DNA of 64,000 nucleotides from Oryzomonas sp. (GTDB lineage: Bacteria; Desulfobacterota; Desulfuromonadia; Geobacterales; Pseudopelobacteraceae): the NCBI GenBank assembly GCA_031292255.1, contig JARLHN010000011.1, positions 50,333 through 114,332 of the forward strand, written 5' to 3'. The notes under the pieces are model-generated. The model was not told the origin of the DNA, searched no databases, and saw only the letters and a program-made list of their open reading frames with translations. Shown here one piece after another: positions 1-9,486 of this stretch. Numbering within the stretch: position 1 is the first letter of the stretch; each line of letters begins with the position of its first letter. The position numbers were made by a program, and so were the translations under genes.

Positions 1-1490
1 ATACCAAACAACGGCCAGATGGTCGCAATATCTCCGGTGTAGACCAGATAACCCCAAGCTGAGGTAAATAAGGCACTTGTAAAGATTATGCCGGGTTTCC
101 AGCCATTGTCGGCGAATGGTGCATAGACTTTGCCCAGCATCTCCTGCAGCAGGTAACGTCCTACACGGGTGCCGGCGTCAACGGCGGTCAGAATGAATAC
201 CGCCTCGAACATGATGGCAAAGTGATACCAGTAGGCCATCATCCCCTTCAGGAATGGTACGGTTGAGAAAATATAGGCCATGCCGACTGCCAGGGAAACC
301 GCACCGCCGGGGCGACCCTGGACCTGTTCGCCTACTTGTGCGGCGAGCGAAGGCAGATGGACCGTGGCCATATTCAGGGCTGCAAAGGCCTTGGGAGCGG
401 CGTTGATGGCAAAGTAGTCGGCGGGTACAAGTACGCTGGCGGCGATCAGAGCCATGATGGCGACAAAACCCTCAACGAGCATGGCGCCGTAACCGACAAA
501 CAGGATGTCGCGCTCGTTGGCGATCATCTTTGGCGTGGTGCCGGAGCCGATAATGGCATGAAAACCGGACAGGGCTCCGCATGCAATTGTAATGAAGACA
601 AACGGGAACGCCGCACCAGGAATGATTGGTCCACCACCAAAGAAGTACGAGGAGATGGCAGGCATCTGCAGGTCTGGGTGGATGAAAACGATTCCCAAGG
701 CGAGAAGGGCGATGGTGCCGATTTTGAGATAGGTGGAAAGGTAGTCGCGCGGCACCAGCAGGAACCAGACAGGTAGCACTGAAGCAGCAAAGCCATATGC
801 AGGAATGATCAGAGCTAACTGTTTCTTTGAAAAAGTCAGCATTGATGCTAAGGCAGGATCAGCCGCAACATACGGACCGGCAAGAATTGACAACACCAGC
901 AGGGTAACGCCGATAATGCTTCCCCCCATAATGTCGCCGGGCCGTACCTTCTGCATATAGACCCCCATGATCATGGCGATTGGGATGGTTGCTAAAACGG
1001 TAAATGTTCCCCAGGGACTGTTGAACATGGCATTAACTACCGCAATGGAGAGTCCGGCCAAGGTCAGAATAAGGATGAAGAGTATCGCAAAGGAGGCCAC
1101 CTTGCCGGCGACCGTGCCAATCTCGGTTTCGGCGATGACGGAGAGGCTCTTCCCCTTGTGCCGCACAGATGCAAACAGCACCACGGCATCGTGTACGCCC
1201 CCAGCCAGCACCGCCCCGATAAGAATCCAAAGAGCACCCGGGAGGAAACCAAACTGCGCCGCCAGTACCGGTCCAAGCAACGGCCCCGCTGCTGCGATGG
1301 CTGCAAAATGATGACCAAACAAAATATACTTGTTGGTCTTCACATAATCATGGCCATCCGCGTACATCACGGCTGGCGTAATTCGTTCCTCTCGAAGATT
1401 GAGAACTTTGTTGGCTAGGAAGAGTCCGTAGAATCGATAGCTGATTGCAAATAAACATGCAGCGGCAAAAATGAGTGTCAATGAATTCAT
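1..1490 (-). CDS. cstA: Carbon starvation protein CstA-type transporter, C-terminus outside window
   Basis: Polytopic inner-membrane transporter of the CstA family, members of which import peptides or pyruvate during carbon limitation. The frame is open from the ATG at 1488-1490 (GGGGGA at 1495-1500 is a good ribosome site) to the window edge, so about 496 codons are visible and the C-terminal part is missing. The N-terminus starts with a membrane segment (MNSLTLIFAAACLF), followed by the family signature region TPAVMYADGHDYVKTNKY and FGHHFAAIAAAGPLLGP near residues 40-70; hydrophobic helices then alternate through the whole visible stretch. No frameshift or internal stop was seen. The gene stands alone on this side of the window. 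Substrate is inferred from the family only. Confidence 0.93.
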   Translation of the reverse strand, partial: MNSLTLIFAAACLFAISYRFYGLFLANKVLNLREERITPAVMYADGHDYVKTNKYILFGHHFAAIAAAGPLLGPVLAAQFGFLPGALWILIGAVLAGGVHDAVVLFASVRHKGKSLSVIAETEIGTVAGKVASFAILFILILTLAGLSIAVVNAMFNSPWGTFTVLATIPIAMIMGVYMQKVRPGDIMGGSIIGVTLLVLSILAGPYVAADPALASMLTFSKKQLALIIPAYGFAASVLPVWFLLVPRDYLSTYLKIGTIALLALGIVFIHPDLQMPAISSYFFGGGPIIPGAAFPFVFITIACGALSGFHAIIGSGTTPKMIANERDILFVGYGAMLVEGFVAIMALIAASVLVPADYFAINAAPKAFAALNMATVHLPSLAAQVGEQVQGRPGGAVSLAVGMAYIFSTVPFLKGMMAYWYHFAIMFEAVFILTAVDAGTRVGRYLLQEMLGKVYAPFADNGWKPGIIFTSALFTSAWGYLVYTGDIATIWPLFG

Positions 1491-1978
1491 TTAGTCCCCC
1501 TTTTCTGATGTGCATATTTGATGATTTCTCTGCCACGCTCCTATTACCATTAATAATATCATGTGGTTGATTGATAAAATATTTCAAAATAGTTTTCCAA
1601 GTTTTGAAACTTATTTATATACCAAAAAAGTACGAAAGTAACCCGACATTTCCAGGCTTCGGTTCCGTGGATGACATCCATTTCCTTGAGACCGCTCAGG
1701 CAGGAAGGGGGTTCCAGTGGGGTCTTCCAAGATGTCAGGTTTGTTTTCAAGGCCGGATTTCGGGGACCAAATCAGCGTCGTCAAGGTGGATGCTTTGCTC
1801 ATGAGTAACGATTACAACTTGTCCACTTGGAAGTCTGAACCCTGCCGCCACTCCACTGCGTTTGTGGTATGGTTTCAGAGGAGGTGAGCGCCAAACAAAG
1901 AACCGCCTGAAACGCAAACAGCCGTTCCCTTTGCCAGGGAACGGCTGTTGTTTGACGTACATCATCCAGCGGTCGCGG
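1491..1978. other. Non-coding gap between cstA and the SurA-like gene
   Basis: The first part must hold the cstA promoter, but I could not pick convincing -35/-10 boxes. Short frames on both strands at about 1560-1960 have no recognisable product or good ribosome site; one minus-strand peptide near 1750-1860 reads like a protein fragment but cannot be named. The far end holds the hairpin at 1917-1949. Confidence 0.6.
1917..1949 (-). terminator. Perfect 14-bp hairpin downstream of the SurA-like gene
   Basis: AACAGCCGTTCCCT (1917-1930) and its exact complement (1936-1949) with a 5-nt loop lie about 30 bp past the stop codon of the minus-strand isomerase gene. The tail on either strand is only moderately T-rich (TTTGCGTTT on minus), so terminator function is likely but not certain. 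Confidence 0.7.
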
Positions 1979-2959
1979 CTACAACAGGCCCTTCAGATCC
2001 TTGATATCCACGCTGGCCTTGCTGCGCAACTCCTTTGCCCACAGGTTGAAGCGTTCCTCGGACTTCTTGCGATAGATCGCGTCCTCGATATCGGCCTTGA
2101 CGCTCTCGAACGGCTTCACCTTGCCCTTGATCCGTTCCTCCAGCTTGATGATGTGGAATCCGGCCGGCGTAACGACCAGTTCACTGACCTCGCCCGGCTT
2201 CATGGCCAGGATGGTCTGTTCCAGCTCCGGCAACATATCGCCTTTTTTGAATATCCCCAGGTCCCCGCCGTCCTTGCGGGCAGCCGGGTCTTCAGAGTAG
2301 CTCTTGGCCAGTTCGACGAAGTCCTTGCCGCTCTTGGCGTCGGCCAGCACCAGCAGGGCGGTGGTCATGGCGCGTTTGATCTCCTCGGCCGGGGCCTTCT
2401 CGCTGATGCGGAAGAAGATGTGCCGGGCGTGGAAACTCTCCTCTTCCGAGTATTTGGCCAGATTGGCCTCGTAGTAGTCCCGCATCTCCGACTCGCCCAC
2501 CTGGATCTTGGAACGGACCTCCATGCTGACCAGCCTGAGCCTCTCAAGCTGTTCCTGCAACTGGGCCTGGTACTGGTCGAAGGTGAGGCCCTGAGCGGCC
2601 AGGGCGGCTTTGAACGCTTCCTGCGAATCGATTTTGTTCTGCCGCTTCACATCCTCGATGGCCTGTTTGATCTCATCGTCGCCGATCTTGATGTTCAACT
2701 CGTGGATCTTCTGTTCCACCAATTTCTTCTCGACCAATTGGTCCAGGACGGCTTGGCGGATCTTGCTGCGGGCGGCGTCGTCCAGGGGCGACTTCTTCTC
2801 CGCTTCCCGCAGAGGCGGCCGGGCTTCCCGGATAACGTCGTTCAGGGTGATGATGTCGTCGTTGACGATGGCGGCAATGGCGTTGATCACCTTGGCCTGG
2901 GCGCCGGCGGGCGCCAGGAGCAGACAGGAGAACAGCAGGGCAAGCGAGTTTCGTCTCAT
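1979..2959 (-). CDS. SurA-like periplasmic peptidyl-prolyl isomerase (parvulin type)
   Basis: Periplasmic folding catalyst/chaperone for exported and outer-membrane proteins. I chose the ATG at 2957-2959, giving 326 residues that begin with a clean Sec signal peptide (MRRNSLALLFSCLLLAPAGA); a longer frame upstream adds an implausible basic leader. A SurA-type N-terminal helical domain follows (about 25-150), then one parvulin domain (about 170-270) with the usual ARHIFF, GGDLGIFKKGDMLPE and GFHIIKLEE blocks. Only one PPIase domain is present, whereas E. coli SurA has two, so it is a short relative. It lies downstream of a second parvulin lipoprotein and mfd on the same strand, probably partly co-transcribed. 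Confidence 0.9.
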   Translation of the reverse strand: MRRNSLALLFSCLLLAPAGAQAKVINAIAAIVNDDIITLNDVIREARPPLREAEKKSPLDDAARSKIRQAVLDQLVEKKLVEQKIHELNIKIGDDEIKQAIEDVKRQNKIDSQEAFKAALAAQGLTFDQYQAQLQEQLERLRLVSMEVRSKIQVGESEMRDYYEANLAKYSEEESFHARHIFFRISEKAPAEEIKRAMTTALLVLADAKSGKDFVELAKSYSEDPAARKDGGDLGIFKKGDMLPELEQTILAMKPGEVSELVVTPAGFHIIKLEERIKGKVKPFESVKADIEDAIYRKKSEERFNLWAKELRSKASVDIKDLKGLL

Positions 2960-2988
2960 AGGCAATGGTCTTTCATCGGGGAAAGCAC

Positions 2989-3015
2989 GGAAGGGCGGGC
3001 AGAGCCCACCCTTCC
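2989..3015. repeat. GC-rich palindrome, GGGCGGGC type (copy 1 of 3)
   Basis: GGAAGGGCGGGC and GCCCACCCTTCC pair with one mismatch around a 3-nt loop. Very similar GGGCGGG/CCCGCCC hairpins sit at 10217-10239 and 11706-11728, so this seems a small dispersed palindrome family. Confidence 0.6.
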
Positions 3016-3027
3016 GGTTAGTATCCC

Positions 3028-3144
3028 GATTCCACGTCAAGGCTCCATTCTTTCTTGGCTCGTCTTCGGCTCCTCAACATACGGTCGCGTATGCCATCGT
3101 TGCCTCAATCCTCGCCGCCTTGATTTGATCCTTGATGTGCAATC
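3028..3144. repeat. MITE-like intergenic element (family B, copy 1)
   Basis: 117-bp element with near-perfect 15-bp terminal inverted repeats (3028-3042 and 3130-3144, 13 of 15 matching) and a central ATACGGTCGCGTAT palindrome. A 24-nt interior block (3055-3078) is identical to 35202-35225 in copy 2. It lies between the two isomerase genes and contains no gene. Confidence 0.75.
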
Positions 3145-3194
3145 GTTATGAAAATCGTCTGCAATGACCGGCCGGGCCGGTCACGCGTTACTTG

Positions 3195-4142
3195 TTACTT
3201 CTTCTCGGGCGCGGCCGGTGCGGCAGGTGCGGCTGCCGGAGCTGCCCCAGGCTTGCTTTCGTCTTTGGTGGCGCCCATGCTGTTCAGGACGTCTTCCTTG
3301 ATGTTGATCTTGGCGCTCTTCTTCAACTCGTCCTTGATCTTCTGAAACACTTCCTGCTGTTTAGTCGGCATGATGGCGGCCTTGATCTGATCCTTCACCT
3401 CTTCAAAGGGGCGAACGCCGGCGGGGCGTTTGCCGGTCAGTTTGATGATGTGATAGCCGAAGTCGGATTTGACGACGTCGGAGACCTGGCCTTCTTTCAG
3501 CGATAGGACAGCTTTCTCGAAGACCGGCACCATGGAGCCTTTGCCGAACCAGCCCAGATCCCCGCCTTTTGCGGCGGATGAGTCAACAGAGTATTTCTTG
3601 GCCAGTTCTTCGAACTTGCCGCCGGCCTTGATCTGGGCCAAAACGTCCTTGGCCTCCTTTTCGGTCTTGACCAGGATATGGCTGGCTCTGACCTGCTCGC
3701 CGGTTTTGAACTTGTCCTTGTTCTGCTCGTAGAATTTCTTCAGGTCGTCGTCGCCAATCTTGGCATCGGTTTCAACCCTTTTCTTCAGAAACGCTTCGAC
3801 AATCAAGCGCTTCTTAAGGTCTTCCAGCTTCCGGGCGACCTCCGGGCTCTTGTCCAGGCCGTCCTTGGCCGCCTGCTGCAGGATCAGCTCGCGGATCACC
3901 ATGGTGTCCAACATTTCCTTGCGCCCCTGGGGGGTTTCGGCCATGGTTTTCAGGTACTCGGGCAGGTTCTTCAGCTCGTTGTTGAAATCGCCGGTGGTGA
4001 TGTTGCTGCCGTTGACTTCGGCCACGACCTGGCCTTCCTTCTTGGTTTCCGTCGATGATCCTGGTGTCCCCTTTTGGCAGCCGAATATGGCTGTTATGCA
4101 GAGGGCTGTGGTGATGAGCTTTGCAGTGGCGATGGCTTTCAC
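3195..4142 (-). CDS. Parvulin-type peptidyl-prolyl isomerase lipoprotein
   Basis: PrsA/PpiC-like isomerase anchored by lipid, acting on exported proteins. The start is the GTG at 4140-4142, four bases after AAGGAGA, a far better site than the upstream ATG near 4202. The 315-residue product has a lipoprotein signal ending in AIFGC (Cys about residue 22), a spacer rich in Lys/Glu, SurA-type helices, and one parvulin domain (about 140-240) with RASHILV, GGDLGWFGKGSMVPVFE and FGYHIIKLTG. The C-terminal tail is Ala/Pro-rich. It follows mfd on the same strand after a 150-bp gap. Two tandem isomerases beside mfd suggest a duplication with different membrane attachment. Confidence 0.92.
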   Translation of the reverse strand: MKAIATAKLITTALCITAIFGCQKGTPGSSTETKKEGQVVAEVNGSNITTGDFNNELKNLPEYLKTMAETPQGRKEMLDTMVIRELILQQAAKDGLDKSPEVARKLEDLKKRLIVEAFLKKRVETDAKIGDDDLKKFYEQNKDKFKTGEQVRASHILVKTEKEAKDVLAQIKAGGKFEELAKKYSVDSSAAKGGDLGWFGKGSMVPVFEKAVLSLKEGQVSDVVKSDFGYHIIKLTGKRPAGVRPFEEVKDQIKAAIMPTKQQEVFQKIKDELKKSAKINIKEDVLNSMGATKDESKPGAAPAAAPAAPAAPEKK

Positions 4143-4293
4143 GGAATCTCCTTTATTGGGTAGGGGTAATGTTGTTAAAAACTTTAAAAAACTAGCATAC
4201 ACTGGTCTTGGTGTGCAACTCTTTTCGTGCGGTGCCGGGGGGCTTTTTTCGTCATCCGTGCCGTCTCCGCGCAGCCCTCCTTCACCGGGACGG

Positions 4294-7200
4294 TCAGCCG
4301 GCCGGCGGCAGCAGGCGCAGCAGCAGTTTACGGGCCGTGTCGAGGATGTCTTCGAATGCGCTGCCGCTGATGGCCGCCACCAGGCGGTAGTCGGGGGTAA
4401 ACTGGTACCTCTTCGGTTCGTTCCGCATCATGGCGATGATGGTATCCGGCGGGGCGGGGGTACGGGGGTGGAAGGAGACGATTATGTTCTTGCCGTCGTA
4501 GTCGATCTGCCGCACCAGCAGACGTTTCAACAGGATGCGCAGCTTCATGATCTCGAACAGGTAGGCTGTGGCCAGGGGGTAGGCGCCGAAGCGGTCGCTG
4601 ACCTCGTTTTGTACGTCCAGCACATCCTCCTCGCCCTCGGCCTGGGTCAGTTTCTTGTAGATCACCAGACGCTGGCCGGTGTCCCTGATATACGACTCGG
4701 GGATGAAGGCCGGCACCTTGAGGTTGATCTCCGGCTCCACCCGTTCGGTCATCTCCTCGCCCCGCAGACGGCAGATGGTCTCCTCAAGCATCTGGTTGTA
4801 GAGTTCAAACCCGATCTCGACAACGGTGCCTGACTGGCGGCTTCCCAACATGTCGCCGGCCCCGCGGATCTCCATGTCGTGGGTGGCGATACGGAAGCCG
4901 GCCCCCAGTTCGGAGATGTCCTGCAGGATGCGCAGACGTTCGCGGGCGTCGCCGCTGATAGAGCCCTCGCCCGGTATGAGCAGGTAGGCGTAGCCCCGCT
5001 GAGTTGAACGTCCCACCCGGCCGCGCAGCTGATAGAGTTGGGAAAGGCCGAACCTATCGGCATGGTCCACTATCAGGGTGTTGGCGTTGGGGATGTCCAG
5101 GCCCGATTCGATGATGGTGGTGCAGAGCAGCAGATTTGTCTCTCCATGCATGAAGCCGAGCATGACCTTTTCCAGTTCGTGCTCGTTCATCTGGCCGTGC
5201 CCAACGGCGATCCGGGCCTCGGGCACGATTGCGGAGAGCTGTTCCATGCGCTTTGCGATGGTCTGCACCCGGTTGTGGACGAAAAAGACCTGGCCGCCCC
5301 GGCGCAGCTCGCGCATGACTGCCTCGCGGATCATCTCCTCGGAGAAACGGGCCACGAATGTCTTGACGGCCAGGCGGTCCACCGGCGGGGTGTCGATGAT
5401 CGACAGGTCCCGGATGCCCATCATGGACATGTACAGGGTGCGCGGGATCGGGGTGGCGGTCAGGGTCATGACGTCCACCACGGCCCGAAAGGCTTTGAGG
5501 CGCTCCTTGTCCTTGACGCCGAAGCGCTGCTCCTCGTCGATGATCAGAAGCCCCAGATCCTTGAAGGCCACGTCCTTCTGCAGCAGACGGTGGGTGCCGA
5601 TAATGATGTCGATGTCCCCTTTTTTGAGGCGCTCCAGGAGGTCCTTTTGTTCCTTGGGGGTGCGGAAGCGGGAGAGGACTTCAACCGTGACAGGATACTC
5701 CTTGAGCCTCTCGTGAAAGGTCTCGAAGTGTTGCTGGGCCAGGATGGTGGTCGGCACCAGGATGCCCACCTGTTTGCCGTCCAGGGCGGCCTTGAAGGCG
5801 CCCCGCAGGGCCACCTCCGTCTTGCCGTACCCGACGTCGCCGCACACCAGCCGGTCCATGGGCCGGGAGTTCTGCATGTCCGCCAGCACGTCCTGGATGG
5901 CGGAGAGTTGATCGGGCGTCTCCTCCCAGGCAAAGGATGCCTCGAACTCCCGGAACATCTCGTCCGGTGGCGAAAAGGAGAAACCCTCGCAGATCTGGCG
6001 CTTGGCGTAGATCTCCAGCAGTTCTCCGGCCAACTCCTCGATGTCCTTTCTGGCCTTCCCCTTGGACTTCTCCCACGAACTTCCCCCCAACTTGTCCAGC
6101 CCCGGCTGGCTCCCCTCCGGCCCCACATAGCGTTGCACCAGCCCCAGACGGTCCATGGGCAGGTAGAGCTTGTCGCCTCCGGCATACTCCAGAAGCAGGA
6201 AGTCGCCGCCGATGCCGGCAATGCTGACGTGTTGAAGTCCTCGGTACAGGGCGATGCCGTGGTCCACATGCACCATGTGGTCGCCCGGTTTGAGTTCGGC
6301 CAGGGAGGCCAGGATCTGCTTCTTGCGCACCTCGGAGATGCCCCGCCGCCGGACCCGTTTGCCGAACAGCTCCTCTTCGGCGACCAGGGCCAGGCGGGAG
6401 GATGCCAAGCGGAAACCGCGGGAGATCTCTCCCAGGATCAGAGTCACATGGGCCGGGGGGGGGACGCTGCCGACGGCATCGGAGAAAGGAGCTTCGCTGA
6501 TGAGGCAGGGGATGCCGTAGGGGGCGAACAGTTCCTTTAGCCGTTCGGCCTGGGGACGCTGGTGGCAGGCGATCAGGAGGCGGAAACCCTGATTGAGCCA
6601 CTCCCGCAGTGCCTGGGAGAGCGGGGCCAGGGCATGGGTGGTTTCCTTGGAGACGGAGACCCGCAGGTCGGCATTGTCCTCGCACGGGATGGCGATGGTC
6701 GTCGCCCCGGCCGTGCCGTCCAGCGCCAGTCCCGACATCTCCAGGCGGACGCGGCCGGTCATGATGGTATCCAGGTCCCCGGCATTCAGATAGAGCTCTT
6801 CCGGCGTGGAATGGGGCAGCCGGGCGCCCGTGGCCTTGCTCTCACCCGTGGCGATCTCGCCGGCAAAGCGGGCCGCGGCTTCGCGAACCGACTCGGGGTC
6901 GAGCAGGACCAGCGTCGCGGCCGGCGCATAGTCGAAGATCGTTTCCAGGCCGGGATGCAGGAGGGGTTGAAGGTATTCGATACCCTGGAAGTAGACGGCA
7001 TTACGCAAGTCCTCCAGGATGAGGCGCCGCCGGTCGGCCGGAATGTCCAGGGCGTCGCAGCGCTCCTTCAGCCGGGGAGCGATATCGGCCAGGACCTCGT
7101 TCGTCAGGAGCAGTTCACGGGACGGGAGCAACACCAACTCGTCCACCGGCTGGAGCGAGCGCTGGGTGAGGGGGTCGAAGGCGCGCATGGTCTCCACCGT

Positions 7201-7818
7201 GTCGCCGAAAAACTCGATTCTGACCGGTGCGCTCAGGTTGGGGGGGAAGATGTCCAGGATGCCGCCCCGGACGGCAAAACTGCCGCGGTCCTCCACCAGG
7301 GGGACGCTGGCATAGCCGAGCCTGACCAGCCTGGCCAAAAGCTCCTCCCGTTCGAATTCCTCGCCGGCCACCAGGTAGCAGGAGACTTGGTTGAAGAGAG
7401 AGCGGGGCAGGACCTTTTGCATGGCCGCCGCTACCGGCAGCACCACCACCCGCGCCTGATTGCCGTGCATGCGGGAGAGCGCATCGAGCCGCGCACCGGA
7501 AATGTCGGGATGGGGGGATGCGGCCGCAAAAGGGGCGCTGTCCCAGACCGGGAAGGAGAGCGGCGCCGGGTCGCTGCGGAAAAAAGCCAGTTCACGGCTG
7601 AACTCGTCGGCATCCTCCTGGCTGGCGGTGATGACCAGCAGGCTTTCGGCAGAGGAACCGAGGAGGCCGGCAACCACATATCCCGCAGCAGAGCCCTTCA
7701 GGCCCGGCAGCACGATGCGCCGGTCGCCCCTGCGCAGGGCTGCCAGGCATTCGACGAATTGGGGCGGCTGGGAGATTGAGGTGAAAGAGGTCATCGGGTT
7801 AGCGTCGTTCTTGTCCAT
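4294..7818 (-). CDS. mfd: Transcription-repair coupling factor
   Basis: ATP-dependent translocase that removes RNA polymerase stalled at DNA lesions and recruits UvrA. At 1174 residues it has the normal full length: UvrB-like N-terminal region, CarD-like polymerase-binding domain (HMVHVDHGIALYRGL, about residue 510), helicase domain with Walker A GDVGYGKTEV (about 663) and DEEQRFGV (about 758), motif VI region QLRGRVGRS, and the C-terminal TRCF/UvrA-binding domain. The ATG at 7816-7818 lies 4 bp after the upstream gene's stop with GGAAA before it; a second ATG eight codons later lacks a ribosome site. Probably co-transcribed with the small gene upstream. Confidence 0.97.
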   Translation of the reverse strand: MDKNDANPMTSFTSISQPPQFVECLAALRRGDRRIVLPGLKGSAAGYVVAGLLGSSAESLLVITASQEDADEFSRELAFFRSDPAPLSFPVWDSAPFAAASPHPDISGARLDALSRMHGNQARVVVLPVAAAMQKVLPRSLFNQVSCYLVAGEEFEREELLARLVRLGYASVPLVEDRGSFAVRGGILDIFPPNLSAPVRIEFFGDTVETMRAFDPLTQRSLQPVDELVLLPSRELLLTNEVLADIAPRLKERCDALDIPADRRRLILEDLRNAVYFQGIEYLQPLLHPGLETIFDYAPAATLVLLDPESVREAAARFAGEIATGESKATGARLPHSTPEELYLNAGDLDTIMTGRVRLEMSGLALDGTAGATTIAIPCEDNADLRVSVSKETTHALAPLSQALREWLNQGFRLLIACHQRPQAERLKELFAPYGIPCLISEAPFSDAVGSVPPPAHVTLILGEISRGFRLASSRLALVAEEELFGKRVRRRGISEVRKKQILASLAELKPGDHMVHVDHGIALYRGLQHVSIAGIGGDFLLLEYAGGDKLYLPMDRLGLVQRYVGPEGSQPGLDKLGGSSWEKSKGKARKDIEELAGELLEIYAKRQICEGFSFSPPDEMFREFEASFAWEETPDQLSAIQDVLADMQNSRPMDRLVCGDVGYGKTEVALRGAFKAALDGKQVGILVPTTILAQQHFETFHERLKEYPVTVEVLSRFRTPKEQKDLLERLKKGDIDIIIGTHRLLQKDVAFKDLGLLIIDEEQRFGVKDKERLKAFRAVVDVMTLTATPIPRTLYMSMMGIRDLSIIDTPPVDRLAVKTFVARFSEEMIREAVMRELRRGGQVFFVHNRVQTIAKRMEQLSAIVPEARIAVGHGQMNEHELEKVMLGFMHGETNLLLCTTIIESGLDIPNANTLIVDHADRFGLSQLYQLRGRVGRSTQRGYAYLLIPGEGSISGDARERLRILQDISELGAGFRIATHDMEIRGAGDMLGSRQSGTVVEIGFELYNQMLEETICRLRGEEMTERVEPEINLKVPAFIPESYIRDTGQRLVIYKKLTQAEGEEDVLDVQNEVSDRFGAYPLATAYLFEIMKLRILLKRLLVRQIDYDGKNIIVSFHPRTPAPPDTIIAMMRNEPKRYQFTPDYRLVAAISGSAFEDILDTARKLLLRLLPPAG

Positions 7819-7822
7819 CGGG

Positions 7823-8380
7823 TCATTTCCGCAGGCCTGCCTTGATCTTGGGCTTGCCGTCTTCCACCACCACCCGGAAGGTCAGGTTGTCTGTCCCCAG
7901 CTTGTTCTTGATGGACGGCTTGTGTTTTTCGATGGCGGCCCGGATCTGATCGCGGCTGACGGTATCAACCGGCAGGTTGCAGATCTTGCGGGCCTCGCAG
8001 TATTCCCGGTAGACCCGTTCGACCTCGTTGTCGGGCTCCTGCCGGGTGGCCTCGGCCTTTGCCGGCCGGCCGGCGGCATGCTGCCTCTGGTGAAGGTCGC
8101 TGATGAAGCGGTCGCGGGAATACCTCCCCTCCTCGATCAGCCGGAGGATACGGTTCCAATGTTCGCGGTAGGTGTTGAAACGGCCTACAAGTGTGGTAAA
8201 TTTATGTTTGTACATGGTGTTGTTGATGGGGACGCCGGTATATAGCCGCACCGCCTTCTCTACCTCGGCGCGCAAAGAGAGGGGCTCCCGTTTCTCCAGG
8301 CCGGTAAAATACTGTTCATACCGGAGGACAAGGTCGGCCAGCATCTGTTCAAGCTTTGTTAAATCTTCGACTATCCCCAT
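7823..8380 (-). CDS. Hypothetical protein, resembles MXAN_5187 C-terminal domain family
   Basis: Predicted cytoplasmic protein of 185 residues from the ATG at 8378-8380; a GTG at 8494 in frame would give 223 residues, and the choice is not decisive. The first half is helical (LTKLEQMLADLVLRYEQYF), the middle has an Arg/Lys-rich RHWNRILR-type region, and the C-terminus has the block VYREYCEARKICNLP ... LTFRVVVEDGKPKIKA, which I associate from memory with the MXAN_5187 C-terminal family. Function unknown. It sits 4 bp upstream of mfd and diverges from the regulator gene at 8622, so it may share mfd's transcript. Confidence 0.8.
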   Translation of the reverse strand: MGIVEDLTKLEQMLADLVLRYEQYFTGLEKREPLSLRAEVEKAVRLYTGVPINNTMYKHKFTTLVGRFNTYREHWNRILRLIEEGRYSRDRFISDLHQRQHAAGRPAKAEATRQEPDNEVERVYREYCEARKICNLPVDTVSRDQIRAAIEKHKPSIKNKLGTDNLTFRVVVEDGKPKIKAGLRK

Positions 8381-8539
8381 GCAGATCCCCGGTCCGTTTG
8401 CCGTATGCCTGCCGATGGCGCCCGGCGGACAAATGTCTTGAATAGAGGCCATTGGGAAGTGTTTGGCCCAACTATACAAACTATATTCAAACACACTGAT
8501 ATGTAAAGCGTTAATCGGTCGGTTCAGTCAACAAAATTC

Positions 8540-8568
8540 TTGACATATTACAATGCGGGCACTATTTT
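8540..8568 (+). promoter_or_regulatory. Sigma-70 promoter for the kinase/pyrophosphorylase gene
   Basis: TTGACA at 8540-8545, 17-bp spacer, TATTTT at 8563-8568; the transcript would start about 45 bp before the ATG at 8622. Confidence 0.75.
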
Positions 8569-8621
8569 AATTAGAAAAAACGTGCTTAAACTAATGAGAC
8601 AGGCGGGACCGCAGCGCGATT

Positions 8622-9431
8622 ATGAAAACCATTTACATCCTTTCCGACTCAACCGGCGAAACCGCCGAACGGGTGATCAAGGCGGCCCTGTCCCAGTTTT
8701 TCGAAGAGGACGTCAAGGTCCACCGCCTGTTTCAGATCCGTTCGCAGGACGATTTGCACCAGGCCCTGGCGGCGGTTGTGCGCGATCCCGGAATGCTGGT
8801 CTATACCCTCGTCGATCCGCACCTCTCCGAGGTGGTTGAACGGGTTGCCGAGGAGCATGGCCTGATCGCGGTCGATCTCTTGAGCAGCCTGATCTACAAT
8901 CTGTCGCGCTATCTGGGTGCACCCTCGCGGGAGATCCCGGGGCTGTTGCATCGCATCGACACTGAGTACCACAGGCGGGTCGAGGCGGTCGATTTCACGG
9001 TCAAGCACGATGACGGACAGGAACACCGTCACCTGTACAAGGCCGACCTGGTTCTGGTGGGGGTTTCCCGGTCGTCCAAGACCCCTCTTTCCATGTATCT
9101 GGCCCACAAGGGGTACAAGGTGGCCAACGTGCCGCTGGTCAAGGGGATCGAACCACCGGAGGAGTTGTTTCAGATCGATCAGAACAAGATCGTGGGACTG
9201 GTGATCGATACCAGGCGTTTGGTGGAGATTCGCACCTCGCGGCTGCTCAACATGCGGCAAAGCCCCCGTGGGAGCTATGCCGACTACCAGCAGGTGGAAG
9301 ACGAGGTGGCATACTGCAAAAGACTTTACCGGCAGCACCCTGAATGGATGACCATCGATGTGACCAACAAATCGGTGGAGGAGGCTGCATCGGAAATAAT
9401 GCGGCGCATGGATGAGTCACCCGTCTATTAG
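8622..9431 (+). CDS. Pyruvate,water dikinase / PPDK regulatory kinase-pyrophosphorylase
   Basis: Bifunctional ADP-dependent kinase and Pi-dependent pyrophosphorylase (former DUF299) that switches PEP synthase or pyruvate phosphate dikinase off and on by threonine phosphorylation, linking energy state to gluconeogenesis. The 269-residue product has family-typical length, the N-terminal IYILSDSTGETAERV block and the P-loop-like GVSRSSKTPLSMYLA (about 150). Which dikinase is the partner cannot be told, since neither is in the window. It has its own promoter and is followed after 55 bp by an OmpR-type regulator, probably on the same transcript. Confidence 0.92.
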   Translation: MKTIYILSDSTGETAERVIKAALSQFFEEDVKVHRLFQIRSQDDLHQALAAVVRDPGMLVYTLVDPHLSEVVERVAEEHGLIAVDLLSSLIYNLSRYLGAPSREIPGLLHRIDTEYHRRVEAVDFTVKHDDGQEHRHLYKADLVLVGVSRSSKTPLSMYLAHKGYKVANVPLVKGIEPPEELFQIDQNKIVGLVIDTRRLVEIRTSRLLNMRQSPRGSYADYQQVEDEVAYCKRLYRQHPEWMTIDVTNKSVEEAASEIMRRMDESPVY

Positions 9432-9486
9432 TGCACGCCTGTCGATGATACCTGTACTGGATCGATATTTCAAAAGGGGGTACAAC

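Noticed and set aside
1862-3151. Long plus-strand open frame opposite the SurA-like gene
   Set aside because: Wholly antisense to a gene with a clear signal peptide and parvulin domain; biased composition from the GC-rich third positions.
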